NCBI GenBank assembly: GCA_003155565.1
Contig: PMDM01000407.1
Span: forward strand, 1,262 to 12,965
From: Methylococcaceae bacterium
GTDB taxonomy: Bacteria > Pseudomonadota > Gammaproteobacteria > Methylococcales > Methylomonadaceae
Direction of reading: 5' to 3'
Length of the DNA stretch: 11,704 nt
Of this stretch, positions 1 through 7,346 are shown in pieces. Numbering within the stretch: the first letter of the stretch is position 1; every line of letters starts with the position of its first letter. A program made the translations under genes and the position numbers. The notes beneath the pieces are model-generated. The model did no database searches, had not been told where the DNA came from, and saw only the letters and a program-made list of their open reading frames with translations.

Positions 1-522
1 AACATGCCTGGAATAGATGGCATGGAAATCTGTTCGCGCTTGCGTCAAGATGCACACGTATCAACACCTATCTTAATGTTGACCGCACGTGACCAATTGG
101 AAGACAAGCTAACGGGATTTCGTCGGGGTGCAGATGATTATTTGGTCAAGCCCTTCGAAATGGCGGAGTTGGAAGCCCGTATAATCGCTTTGATCCGCAG
201 GGAGCGCGGCGAATTGGATGAGTCGATTTACTCCATTGCTGACCTGAGCCTTGATATCCGCACCATGCAAGTCAAACGTCAGGGGCAGTTATTACACCTA
301 TCGCCGACGTGCCTGAGAATATTACGAATCCTAATGCGCGAATCACCGAACCTCGTCACCAGGGAGCAATTGGAGCAAGAACTTTGGGGCGAACTTACGC
401 CCGACAGCGACACCTTGCGTAGTCACGTGTATAAGTTACGTAAAACCATCGACAAGCCGTTTGATAAACAGCTCCTTGAAACGCTTCAAGGTGTCGGGTT
501 TAGGTTGTCAGCAAACGATTGA
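1..522 (+). CDS. OmpR-family response regulator, 5'-truncated by window edge
   Basis: This is the cytoplasmic DNA-binding half of a two-component system. The reading frame is open from base 1, so the start lies outside the window and roughly the first 50 residues are missing. The visible part begins at the MPGIDG turn that follows the phospho-acceptor Asp; by alignment with OmpR that Asp should be two residues upstream of base 1. The receiver switch Thr (MLTARD, visible residue 28) and the conserved Lys (LVKPF, residue 50) are present. A winged-helix Trans_reg_C domain follows from about residue 75 and ends in the typical GVGFRL. The gene ends 34 bases before the end of the convergent Rieske gene. 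The closest sensor kinase in view is on the opposite strand at 1582-2949, which makes it a candidate partner, but another kinase could lie to the left. Family assignment is secure; target genes are unknown. Confidence 0.93.
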   Translation, partial: NMPGIDGMEICSRLRQDAHVSTPILMLTARDQLEDKLTGFRRGADDYLVKPFEMAELEARIIALIRRERGELDESIYSIADLSLDIRTMQVKRQGQLLHLSPTCLRILRILMRESPNLVTREQLEQELWGELTPDSDTLRSHVYKLRKTIDKPFDKQLLETLQGVGFRLSAND

Positions 523-556
523 ATGCGATATGCCGAATTTTGTTCGCCTTCACATA

Positions 557-1566
557 TTATTCACTCTCGCCCTCAATTGCATTAGCAACGGGGTCATTCC
601 TATTCAACATCCGTGCATGAATGCGCCGAAATTGGCTTATGGCTCGGTCTGCACCTATCAATTTGTCACCGTGTGCATCTACGCTATTAGGCGGCGTTTG
701 CGCCAAAACAACAAGTTTATCCTGATTGATGATGACGCGGTTGCTTACCCTGATAAAAAATTCAAATATTTTTGCGATCAATGGGTTGCGTATACGGTGA
801 TAAACGCGCAGGTAGTAACGTGTGGTTTGGTTGTTTACGGGGACAAAGGCGATGAAATTTTTTAGACGTAGACCAAGATTTAGAAGCCAGATACCTGGGA
901 ATATTAAATTCAGCCCTGGCTCTTTGCCTTTAGCTGCCTCCGCCAGTTGCGCCTGGTTGCGCGAAGTTTGGCCTTGGTCTTTTGCATTGGATATCCAAAC
1001 CTGGATGCCGTGCTGATCAGCTACAACATAAGGGCCTTCAACGAAACTGCGTCCATCCGCGCCTATCGTAGTGCGATGCACGTATGCCAAATGGGCAACA
1101 TCCAGTTGGTTTTCAATAGCGCGGGTGTATACACAGACCATTCAAGGACATCCGTACCATATCGCCAAACCGGCGACAACTCCTCAAAATAAGGAACATC
1201 AGGGTATTCTTCTTGATATGCACCCCACCAAAGCCAGATAAAACCGTGTTGCTCTTGCAGCATAAAATTAGTCAATGCCATACCATTAGGGATTTTACCG
1301 GAACGCCCAACTGCTGGAATATGCCGACATTGGCCTGCGCCATCAAACGCAAAGCCATGAAAAGGACAAATGATCTGATCTTCCTGAACTTTGCCGCCAC
1401 TAAGTGCCGTGCCAAGGTGTGGACAACGATCCAGGTGGGCATGAGGGGTTTTGTCGGCTGTTCGCCATAACACCAGCCGCTGACCAAAGCGTTCTACGCC
1501 GAGTGGCTTACGGCCTAGCTCACGGCTTTCAAGCACTGGATACCATAGATTTTCTGGTACTTTCAT
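557..1566 (-). pseudogene. Rieske non-haem iron oxygenase (ring-hydroxylating alpha-subunit type), one frameshift
   Basis: Enzymes of this family use a Rieske 2Fe-2S cluster and a mononuclear iron to insert oxygen into a substrate, fed by a separate reductase. The N-terminal half (1566 down to about 1130) carries the cluster motif C48-P-H50 ... C67-P-F-H70. The C-terminal half (about 1130 down to 557) carries the iron-binding stretch ENQLDVAHLAYVH, with Asp, His and His at about 155, 158 and 163. The halves lie in different frames. Homology runs across the join (EWSVYT into RAIENQ), so one base is missing between about 1124 and 1137; an undercalled CCC run at 1123-1125 would explain it. Without the shift the product would be about 336 aa, normal for the family. 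The start is 15 bases after the histidine kinase stop, so it is probably cotranscribed, though no strong ribosome site is seen. No reductase or ferredoxin is nearby. The substrate is unknown; the context suggests a lipid or sterol. It may be intact in the organism if this is a sequencing error. Confidence 0.85.
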
Positions 1567-1581
1567 TTAATGAGGAATCGA

Positions 1582-2949
1582 CTATTCGGTGCTGGAATTT
1601 TCAGTTTGCTGTGCTTTGCCCGTTGGGCTGGCCTTAGGAAATACCACGCTGATTGAAGTGCCTTCACCCAGTTTACTGCGGATGGTTAACGTCCAACCGA
1701 ATTGGTTGCAGAGTCGTTTGACAATCGTTAGCCCCAAACCGTATCCACTGCCATCAGTATTGGCACGATAAAAAGGGTCGAACACTTTTTCTAATTGATG
1801 CTGTTCCATGCCGATGCCGGTATCGGACAAACTGACTTGGTACTTATCAATTCTGATAGAAATTAACCCTGAAGGAGTATACCGAAATGCATTTCTCAGC
1901 AAATTGGTGAACAAAATAGTAAGCACTTTTTCGGCGGCGGGGACATACAAGAGACCATGCTGGTCAATTACAATGCTGACCTTATGATTACCCAAAGTAC
2001 GCTGCGTTTGCTCAACCAAGTTAACAATCAAGTCATTGATTAACACTGGCTCTTCGGGCATGGGCGAGAACTCTTCTCTTGCCAGAAGCAATAAGGTTTC
2101 AATCAAACCCGCCATATCCACCAAGGTTTTATCAATCATTAACAGCGACTGTTGCTCATTAGGTTGATAGTCTGTCCGCTTTTGTAGTAGGCCAAGTGCG
2201 CATTTGATGACCGCTAATGGCGTTCGCAACTCATGGCTGGCATCGCGGGTAAAGTTTTGTTCGCGCTCGATAAACAGTTGCAAGCGGTCAGTAAAATGAT
2301 CCAATGCATCAATGAGTTTTGCGACATCGCTGTCCGAGGCTTTCCGTATCTCACCCAGGTCAAGTTCGGCAAAACTGTGGTTTTTGAAATCGAAGTGCTC
2401 AACGATTTCCGCCAGTTTTATGACAGGGGAAATGGCTTTTTTGGTTTGTTTGTACGACAACCAGGCAAACAGGTAAATCAGGATCAACACGCCACTCAAC
2501 GGAACGATACCGAAATAAAAGGCCAAAGTGCTGACTTGTTCTTCATCGAAGATAAGGTACAGGCGGGCATTGCCGTTGTCTTCGACATATACGATTGGCT
2601 GCCTGCCGTTGAATGCCGTACGGAAATAGCCGGGTTTTAACGACCGCAGCTCATCTGGCAGGACAGTTGTGTTATTGTTGACGGCAAGATAGCCTTTCAA
2701 GTTCAAGGTATTGGGCTTGGGGAATTCAGGATTTTGCCGATACAACGACCAAAAATGCGTCGCTTCCCCCTGCAAGGCTTTTCTGATGAGTACGTCTTCC
2801 ACAATTTTGGCGGCAGCGAACACAGCCAGTGCAGTTGCTATGCTGATTAGCGCAATCTGCAATAGAAACGCTTTAACCAGCTTGTATTGCAGGCCTTGTT
2901 TGTTGGTGTTCAATGCGTTTTCACAAACAAATAATGCGCGACCAACCAT
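1582..2949 (-). CDS. Membrane sensor histidine kinase
   Basis: This 455-aa protein is the sensor of a two-component system: it autophosphorylates on His and passes the phosphate to a response regulator. In order it has a membrane segment at about 24-48, a periplasmic sensor region at about 50-140, and a second membrane segment at about 143-166. A linker follows, then the H-box FTRDASHELRTPL with His239, the N-box around N349-N353, the DTGIG box (376-380), an F-box near 389-395 and the GYGLGLTIV box (402-410). All catalytic parts are present. The ATG at 2949 has AGGG six bases upstream but overlaps the preceding methyltransferase gene by 40 bases. A TTG at 2913, overlapping that gene's TGA stop, is an alternative start 12 codons later. 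The gene sits inside the lipid operon between a methyltransferase and a Rieske oxygenase. The response regulator at 1-522 is the obvious candidate partner, although it is on the other strand. The signal is unknown; membrane or acyl-chain state is a guess from context. Confidence 0.93.
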   Translation of the reverse strand: MVGRALFVCENALNTNKQGLQYKLVKAFLLQIALISIATALAVFAAAKIVEDVLIRKALQGEATHFWSLYRQNPEFPKPNTLNLKGYLAVNNNTTVLPDELRSLKPGYFRTAFNGRQPIVYVEDNGNARLYLIFDEEQVSTLAFYFGIVPLSGVLILIYLFAWLSYKQTKKAISPVIKLAEIVEHFDFKNHSFAELDLGEIRKASDSDVAKLIDALDHFTDRLQLFIEREQNFTRDASHELRTPLAVIKCALGLLQKRTDYQPNEQQSLLMIDKTLVDMAGLIETLLLLAREEFSPMPEEPVLINDLIVNLVEQTQRTLGNHKVSIVIDQHGLLYVPAAEKVLTILFTNLLRNAFRYTPSGLISIRIDKYQVSLSDTGIGMEQHQLEKVFDPFYRANTDGSGYGLGLTIVKRLCNQFGWTLTIRSKLGEGTSISVVFPKASPTGKAQQTENSSTE

Positions 2950-3944
2950 TCATTGCCCTGCTTATAGCCGAACAATTCCGCACAAGACATAAAAAAGATT
3001 CGCCAGCGTTGCTGCCAGAGCCTTGCTTGTTGTTCCCCGTAGATGAGAGCAAACAACTCTCGAATTTCATGGTCATGTTTATCCATGTTTTGTAGCCAGG
3101 CTTCGGCGGTTTTCTGGTAATGAATGCCTGACATATCCCATTGTTGTTGCAGATGCAGGTGTTGTTGGAAGTGCAATAAGGTATCACGGGCTGGCATCAA
3201 CCCGCCGGTAAAAAAATATTTGCCCATCCAGTTATCGTCGCCTTCGGTTTCAAAAGGATAGGCCAAATAACGATGACAGAAGATATGCACGAACAGCTTG
3301 CCGCCGGGTTTTAGCCAACTGGCTACCTTGGCTAACAACTTGTCGTAATTCCGTATGTGTTCAAACATTTCAACCGACACGATGCGATCAAACTGTCGGC
3401 CCAGTGAAAGCTGGTTGACATCGCAAGTCAGCACTTCGATGTTGGTCAGATTTCTCAACTTGGCTTGTTGCAGGATGTATTCACGCTGGCTGCTGGAATT
3501 GGAGACGGCGGTAATGCGGCTATTAGGCGAGTGTTCCGCCATCCACAAGGTCAATGAACCCCAGCCACAGCCCAATTCTAAAATCCGCTGACCATCCTGC
3601 AAATCAGCACGGGCAGTAGTCAACGTCAGCATGAAGGCTTCGGCTTCATCCAAGGTTTTTGTGACATCTTCCCAATAACAGGACGAATACTTCAGGTGCT
3701 TGCCTAACGCAAATCGGTAAAATGCCGCTGGCACTTCGTAATGTTGTGTATTCGCCGCATCAGTTTCAATAGCGATTGGGCTTTGGCGTAAGTTTTCCAG
3801 CAATTTTTGCATCCGGGTGTTTTGTCGCGCCACGTCATTCGCGCATTCATCCAACAAACGCTCCTTAAGCAAGTTGCGTATGCCTAGACGGATGATGAAA
3901 TCAGGGAGTAGTTTTTGTTCTGCTAGGGTAATTGGGCTGGTCAT
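2910..3944 (-). CDS. SAM-dependent methyltransferase, Cfa / coclaurine-N-methyltransferase-like
   Basis: This 344-aa class I methyltransferase belongs to the Mycolic_acid_cyclopropane-synthase superfamily. The SAM-binding motif I is ILELGCGWGS at residues 121-130, the acidic post-motif region follows, and SVEMFEHI (190-197) matches the catalytic-site helix of Cfa enzymes. The family lead-in YSSCYW is at 86-91, and a His (220) stands where Cfa has its bicarbonate-binding His. It lacks the long N-terminal domain of true Cfa (419 aa for its operon neighbour) and more closely resembles the shorter subfamily that includes plant coclaurine N-methyltransferases. It follows the DUF1295 gene by 64 bases, the only real spacer in the operon, and its 3' end overlaps the kinase start. 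No strong ribosome site precedes ATG 3944. The substrate could be a lipid or a small amine; family assignment is firm, function is not. Confidence 0.9.
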   Translation of the reverse strand: MTSPITLAEQKLLPDFIIRLGIRNLLKERLLDECANDVARQNTRMQKLLENLRQSPIAIETDAANTQHYEVPAAFYRFALGKHLKYSSCYWEDVTKTLDEAEAFMLTLTTARADLQDGQRILELGCGWGSLTLWMAEHSPNSRITAVSNSSSQREYILQQAKLRNLTNIEVLTCDVNQLSLGRQFDRIVSVEMFEHIRNYDKLLAKVASWLKPGGKLFVHIFCHRYLAYPFETEGDDNWMGKYFFTGGLMPARDTLLHFQQHLHLQQQWDMSGIHYQKTAEAWLQNMDKHDHEIRELFALIYGEQQARLWQQRWRIFFMSCAELFGYKQGNEWLVAHYLFVKTH

Positions 3945-4008
3945 GGTTAGGTTATCATTCTGTAAAAATTATTCATCTTATTGATCCGTATATTTTTATT
4001 AAGCTGCT

Positions 4009-4779
4009 TCAGCTAGACTTAGGAAACCACGGAAAAAACATCGGGGTGGTTTGCTGGTAGTTGCGGTAATCTTCGCCTCGGCTACGTAAGGCTTGTTGCT
4101 CGGTAAATGGAATGCCGGTAAAAAAATAGAGGAAACAAAACATGATGGTGGGCGCAAGCCAGAGCCATACTTGGTATTCTCCGCCCCAACCCAACAAAGG
4201 ATATGCCAGCCAATGTAGCCATTCAAAAAAATAATTGGGATGGCGTGAGTAACGCCACCATCCGACACGGCAAGCCAAGCCCTTGTTTGCTGGATTCTGC
4301 TTGAAAGCGGCAAGTTGCTTATCGCTGGTTGCCTCACCCCATAAGGCGAACAACGCAATGGCAACAGCAATGATGACAGCAAGCTGCTGCGGCTGGGTAT
4401 TTTGTGCGACCGCCCAGAAAGGCAATGACAGCAGCCATATAAAGCTAGCCTGGAGCAAAAAAAATAACAAGAAACCTATGCTGGCATGTTGCTTCATCGC
4501 CAAGCGCATGGCACGGTAACGTCCGTCTTCCTGCCCGTTAAGCACCCGCCCTGCCAAAAACAGACCTAAGCGCGAAAACCAGCACAACACCAATAAGCCC
4601 AAACATAAGCGCAAATAGGCCACACCCGATCCGCTTACCGCGTACCACGGGCCAGCCAGCATCATCCCGAATGCCCATACGACATCCACTATCCCCGCAT
4701 TTTCTCGCTTCTGTTGCCAAAACCATGCTAGCAGTATGGCAAGGATGCTAAAGACAATTACGATTAACGGGCTATTCAT
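4009..4779 (-). CDS. DUF1295 integral membrane protein (steroid 5-alpha-reductase-like fold)
   Basis: This is a polytopic inner-membrane protein of 256 aa, related by fold to the steroid 5-alpha-reductase and isoprenylcysteine methyltransferase membrane families. I see about six hydrophobic segments, then the family signature RYSRHPNYFFEW and, near the C-terminus, the GIPFTEQQALRSRGEDYRNY region, both thought to face the cytosol and to bind a nucleotide or SAM cofactor in relatives. I chose ATG 4779, which overlaps the end of the DUF2878 gene by 8 bases. A TTG at 4791 is in frame but gives a larger overlap with no better ribosome site. The gene recurs beside Cfa, DUF1365 and FAD oxidoreductase genes in gammaproteobacteria, which suggests a step in modified fatty-acid or membrane lipid metabolism. 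Its reaction has not been established as far as I know. Confidence 0.9.
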   Translation of the reverse strand: MNSPLIVIVFSILAILLAWFWQQKRENAGIVDVVWAFGMMLAGPWYAVSGSGVAYLRLCLGLLVLCWFSRLGLFLAGRVLNGQEDGRYRAMRLAMKQHASIGFLLFFLLQASFIWLLSLPFWAVAQNTQPQQLAVIIAVAIALFALWGEATSDKQLAAFKQNPANKGLACRVGWWRYSRHPNYFFEWLHWLAYPLLGWGGEYQVWLWLAPTIMFCFLYFFTGIPFTEQQALRSRGEDYRNYQQTTPMFFPWFPKSS

Positions 4780-5314
4780 GTTGGATTTCAACGGTATTTA
4801 ACTGCCGGAGATAATGCCCCAGCCACAATAAGAAAGGCACTGTTGCCGCCCAGCTTGCGCCAATAACAAAAAACCAAAGCCAGTCGGTCGCTACGACAGT
4901 GACCGCGCCCAACTTTGCTGCTGCCATATAGGATAACGGACTTGCAACTGCGCTCATTGCTGCAGCAAGCCATAGCTTAGATTGCAGCCAAGCCAGGGAA
5001 TGGTTAATCGTTAATGCGAGGCTAGCCCAAAGCAAGATTATCCACCAAGGGGCAAGGAGGGCTGCGCCATTGTTTTCCGTAAATTCAAGCCAACCCAATT
5101 TAATCCAAGTGGTATCGAGAATAAAACCAACCACCACAGCCACTAGCGTCAATTGAAAATCCCCTTTAGTACGGTTATTAGGATGCAACACGCTAACAAC
5201 AAATAACATAAACAAGACCACCACAGGCCAGATGATTTTGTTTACCGCACCCAGCACCGCAGCAAACCAAATTAACTGCAAACAAAGGTAGTTCAATAGA
5301 TTATTAAGCCGCAT
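4772..5314 (-). CDS. DUF2878 integral membrane protein
   Basis: This small membrane protein of 180 aa has five or six hydrophobic segments. Family hallmarks are DTTWIKLGWLEF in the first half, followed by a Pro-Trp-Trp helix that ends TINHSLAWL. The frame is open much further upstream (to 5473), but that stretch runs antiphase through the end of the Cfa gene and is not membrane-like. I therefore chose the ATG at 5314, where the hydrophobic sequence begins. That start overlaps the Cfa-family gene by 11 bases, and the stop overlaps the DUF1295 gene by 8 bases, which suggests translational coupling. No catalytic motif is obvious. It is a standard companion of the DUF1295/Cfa/DUF1365 set and may be an accessory or anchoring subunit, but this is inference. 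Confidence 0.87.
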   Translation of the reverse strand: MRLNNLLNYLCLQLIWFAAVLGAVNKIIWPVVVLFMLFVVSVLHPNNRTKGDFQLTLVAVVVGFILDTTWIKLGWLEFTENNGAALLAPWWIILLWASLALTINHSLAWLQSKLWLAAAMSAVASPLSYMAAAKLGAVTVVATDWLWFFVIGASWAATVPFLLWLGHYLRQLNTVEIQHE

Positions 5315-6563
5315 TGACAGCCAACCATTGTTGACGGCGATTTCCGGGTTTTGCCAATAACAGTTGCACATTGGAAATCGACTTCTCCTTGAAACCGCCT
5401 TCGCAATAGCACAGGTAAAACTCCCACATGCGGATGAATTCATCGTTGTAGCCTTGAAGCTTGACTTGCTCAAGCGCAGCCATAAAACGGGTTCGCCAGG
5501 CGTTTAATGTGCGTGCGTAGCTTTCGCCCTGGTCTTCCAGGTTAATCAACCGTAAATTCGCCTGGGCTGCACTGGCAACAACCGCACTGACACAAGGAAT
5601 GAAACTGCCAGGGAATATATAACGCTTAATGAAATCAACGCTTTTCAATGCTTGTCGATAATAACGGTCTTCAATCGTAATCGCCTGGATCAGCCCCAAA
5701 CCATCCGGTTTTAACAACGCCGCGCATTGTTGGAAGTACGTATCCAAATAGTGATGCCCGACCGCTTCAATCATTTCGATGGAAACCAGCTTGTCGTACT
5801 TGCCTTGCAAGTTGCGGTAATCCTCCATCAATAAGGTAATTTGGTCGGCGACACCCTCCTGTTCAAAGCGGAGTTGTGCGGCTTGATGTTGTTCCTTGGA
5901 AATTGTTGTGGTGGTGATTTTGCAACCATAATGTTTGGCGGCATAAACCGCAAAACCGCCCCAGCCGGTGCCGATTTCAATGACATGATCGTCCTTGTTT
6001 AACTGCAATTTCTGGCAGATTCGCTCCAATTTCGCGGTCGAAGCCTGCTCCAAGCTCATCCCGGGATGCAAATAAGTCGCTGACGAATACATGCCATGTG
6101 TATCCAGGAACAGCTTAAAAAAATCATTGCCCAAATCGTAATGCGCGGCGATATTTTTTTTGCTGCCTGCCTGCGAATTACGGTTTGCAAAATGCCAAAC
6201 CTTAAGCAATTGGTTGGCAATAGTCGCCAAACCGCCTTCCATGCTGTCGAGCAAATCCCGGTTACGTACTAAGATTTGCACCACCTTGGTCAAATCATCC
6301 GTTTGCCATTGTCCATCCATGTAGGATTCTGCCGCACCGATTGAACCGCCCAACGCGGTTTGGCAATAAAAGCGCAGGTCGGAAATATTAATTCTTGCAG
6401 ATAAATCATCTTCGGCTGTTTTGCCCAACACGACTTCACCTAATGGATCAGCAATAGTCAACACAGCATTTTGCAATAAAGCCAATTTATCGAGCACCGC
6501 TTGTCGTAAAGCCAAATCAATACGGCTTGGGGTGAAATTTAATGGGGACGCGATGGTGTTCAT
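5304..6563 (-). CDS. Cfa-family SAM-dependent fatty-acyl methyltransferase, altered bicarbonate site
   Basis: Relatives transfer a methylene or methyl group from SAM to the double bond of an acyl chain in membrane phospholipid. The 419-aa length and N-terminal domain fit full-length cyclopropane-fatty-acid synthases. The SAM motif I is IEIGTGWGGFA (195-205); HYDLGNDFF (141-149), IEMIEAVG (262-269) and the Cys of CYCEGGF (385-391) are all recognisable. Against the E. coli bicarbonate ligands as I recall them (C139, E239, H266, I268, Y317), this protein has Ser161, Glu266, Gln293, Ile295 and Tyr349. The Cys and the His are replaced, so plain cyclopropane formation is less certain and a methyltransferase role like that of UfaM in furan fatty-acid synthesis is possible. 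ATG 6563 has GGAG at 6573-6570, six bases upstream. It follows the DUF1365 gene by 15 bases. I leave the symbol blank because the product is uncertain. Confidence 0.94.
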   Translation of the reverse strand: MNTIASPLNFTPSRIDLALRQAVLDKLALLQNAVLTIADPLGEVVLGKTAEDDLSARINISDLRFYCQTALGGSIGAAESYMDGQWQTDDLTKVVQILVRNRDLLDSMEGGLATIANQLLKVWHFANRNSQAGSKKNIAAHYDLGNDFFKLFLDTHGMYSSATYLHPGMSLEQASTAKLERICQKLQLNKDDHVIEIGTGWGGFAVYAAKHYGCKITTTTISKEQHQAAQLRFEQEGVADQITLLMEDYRNLQGKYDKLVSIEMIEAVGHHYLDTYFQQCAALLKPDGLGLIQAITIEDRYYRQALKSVDFIKRYIFPGSFIPCVSAVVASAAQANLRLINLEDQGESYARTLNAWRTRFMAALEQVKLQGYNDEFIRMWEFYLCYCEGGFKEKSISNVQLLLAKPGNRRQQWLAVNAA

Positions 6564-6578
6564 TCCGTTCTCCAGGGC

Positions 6579-7346
6579 TTATTCGGTTGTTTTATCAGGA
6601 TGGCTATAAAACGGAATCCGTTTTAGCCACAAAAACAATGCTTGCCAGTAAATCAACACCACGACCGATAAGGTCATCAGCGGAAACCGAAGTGGAATTG
6701 ACCGCATGGCTTGTGCAGTCATCGCTTGTTCCTTAAGTTGCAAGGTGGCATCAAAACAGCTTTCATTGTTTTGTTGCAATGCCATGTGGATAGTGAGATT
6801 GTCATTATGCAGCGCAAACCGCCATTCATAGTGCATATCCATAGGCATAAAAGGCGAGACATGGAAGGCTTTGTCGAAGTGAAATTGCCAATGCCCATCG
6901 TTCGCCGGGCATTCTTGGGTATCCAAAATATAACAATAGCGTTCGTTCCACGGGGTATTGTGGATTTCAGCAATAATGTAGCGTGGTTGTTCGGCTTGCT
7001 CAGGATGGCAAAAATAGAAACTGACTGGATTGAAACAAAAACCCAAGTAGCGCAAATGGGTCAACAAAAAAATCCTACCTTGGAAGGGTTGGCCGCAATG
7101 ATTTTGCAACTGTGTTTTGACGGTTTCTTGTAAATCATAGTCGTTCTGCCCGAGATAATCCTTGCGATAAAAACTGACCAAGTTAAAGCGTTCCAATGAC
7201 CACACCTTGCTTTTCGACATCACCAGTTCGATCTCATCAAGCGCAAGCCAACTCATAAAAATGGGGTATTTAAAGTCGTGTGGTTTAGGAAGGAATCGCC
7301 GATGCCGTATCCAACCCACATACAGTTTGCTATCTAAGCTTTTCAT
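6579..7346 (-). CDS. DUF1365 family protein
   Basis: This 255-aa protein is a complete DUF1365 member of usual length. The family signatures are all present: an N-terminal YVGWIRHRRFLPKPHDF (9-25), the central LRYLGFCFNPVSFYFC, then NTPWNERYCY and the KAFHVSPFMPMDMHY stretch. A hydrophobic segment near the C-terminus (about residues 221-240) could hold it to the membrane. The start codon overlaps the stop of the FAD oxidoreductase gene as ATGA, so the two are probably translationally coupled. DUF1365 and the FAD enzyme are almost always neighbours and are often found with Cfa. From memory, the trio belongs to the singlet-oxygen (sigmaE-ChrR) regulon of some proteobacteria. The reaction is not known to me. 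Confidence 0.93.
   Translation of the reverse strand: MKSLDSKLYVGWIRHRRFLPKPHDFKYPIFMSWLALDEIELVMSKSKVWSLERFNLVSFYRKDYLGQNDYDLQETVKTQLQNHCGQPFQGRIFLLTHLRYLGFCFNPVSFYFCHPEQAEQPRYIIAEIHNTPWNERYCYILDTQECPANDGHWQFHFDKAFHVSPFMPMDMHYEWRFALHNDNLTIHMALQQNNESCFDATLQLKEQAMTAQAMRSIPLRFPLMTLSVVVLIYWQALFLWLKRIPFYSHPDKTTE

Noticed and set aside
461..865. Plus-strand open frame of 134 codons
   Set aside because: It lies antisense to the conserved C-terminal half of the Rieske gene and has no family resemblance.
1118..1141. Programmed -1 frameshift in the Rieske gene
   Set aside because: No slippery heptamer or obvious downstream structure; deletion or base-call error is simpler.
2233..2640. Plus-strand open frame of 135 codons
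   Set aside because: It is antisense to the well-conserved histidine kinase; a shadow frame.
3982..3987. TGATCC, resembling the -35 box of sigmaE-ChrR promoters
   Set aside because: It is on the plus strand, pointing away from every gene here, with no fitting -10; probably chance.
3945..4008. Possible internal promoter (minus strand TTAATA-N16-TAAGAT) in the 64-base spacer before the second methyltransferase
   Set aside because: Both boxes match only four of six positions in AT-rich sequence; too weak to annotate.
4002..4014. AGCTG-CTT-CAGCT hairpin at the end of the DUF1295 gene
   Set aside because: The stem is only five pairs and no T-run follows on the minus strand, so not a convincing terminator.
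6711..7133. Plus-strand open frame of 140 codons
   Set aside because: It is antisense to the DUF1365 gene, whose signatures are complete.
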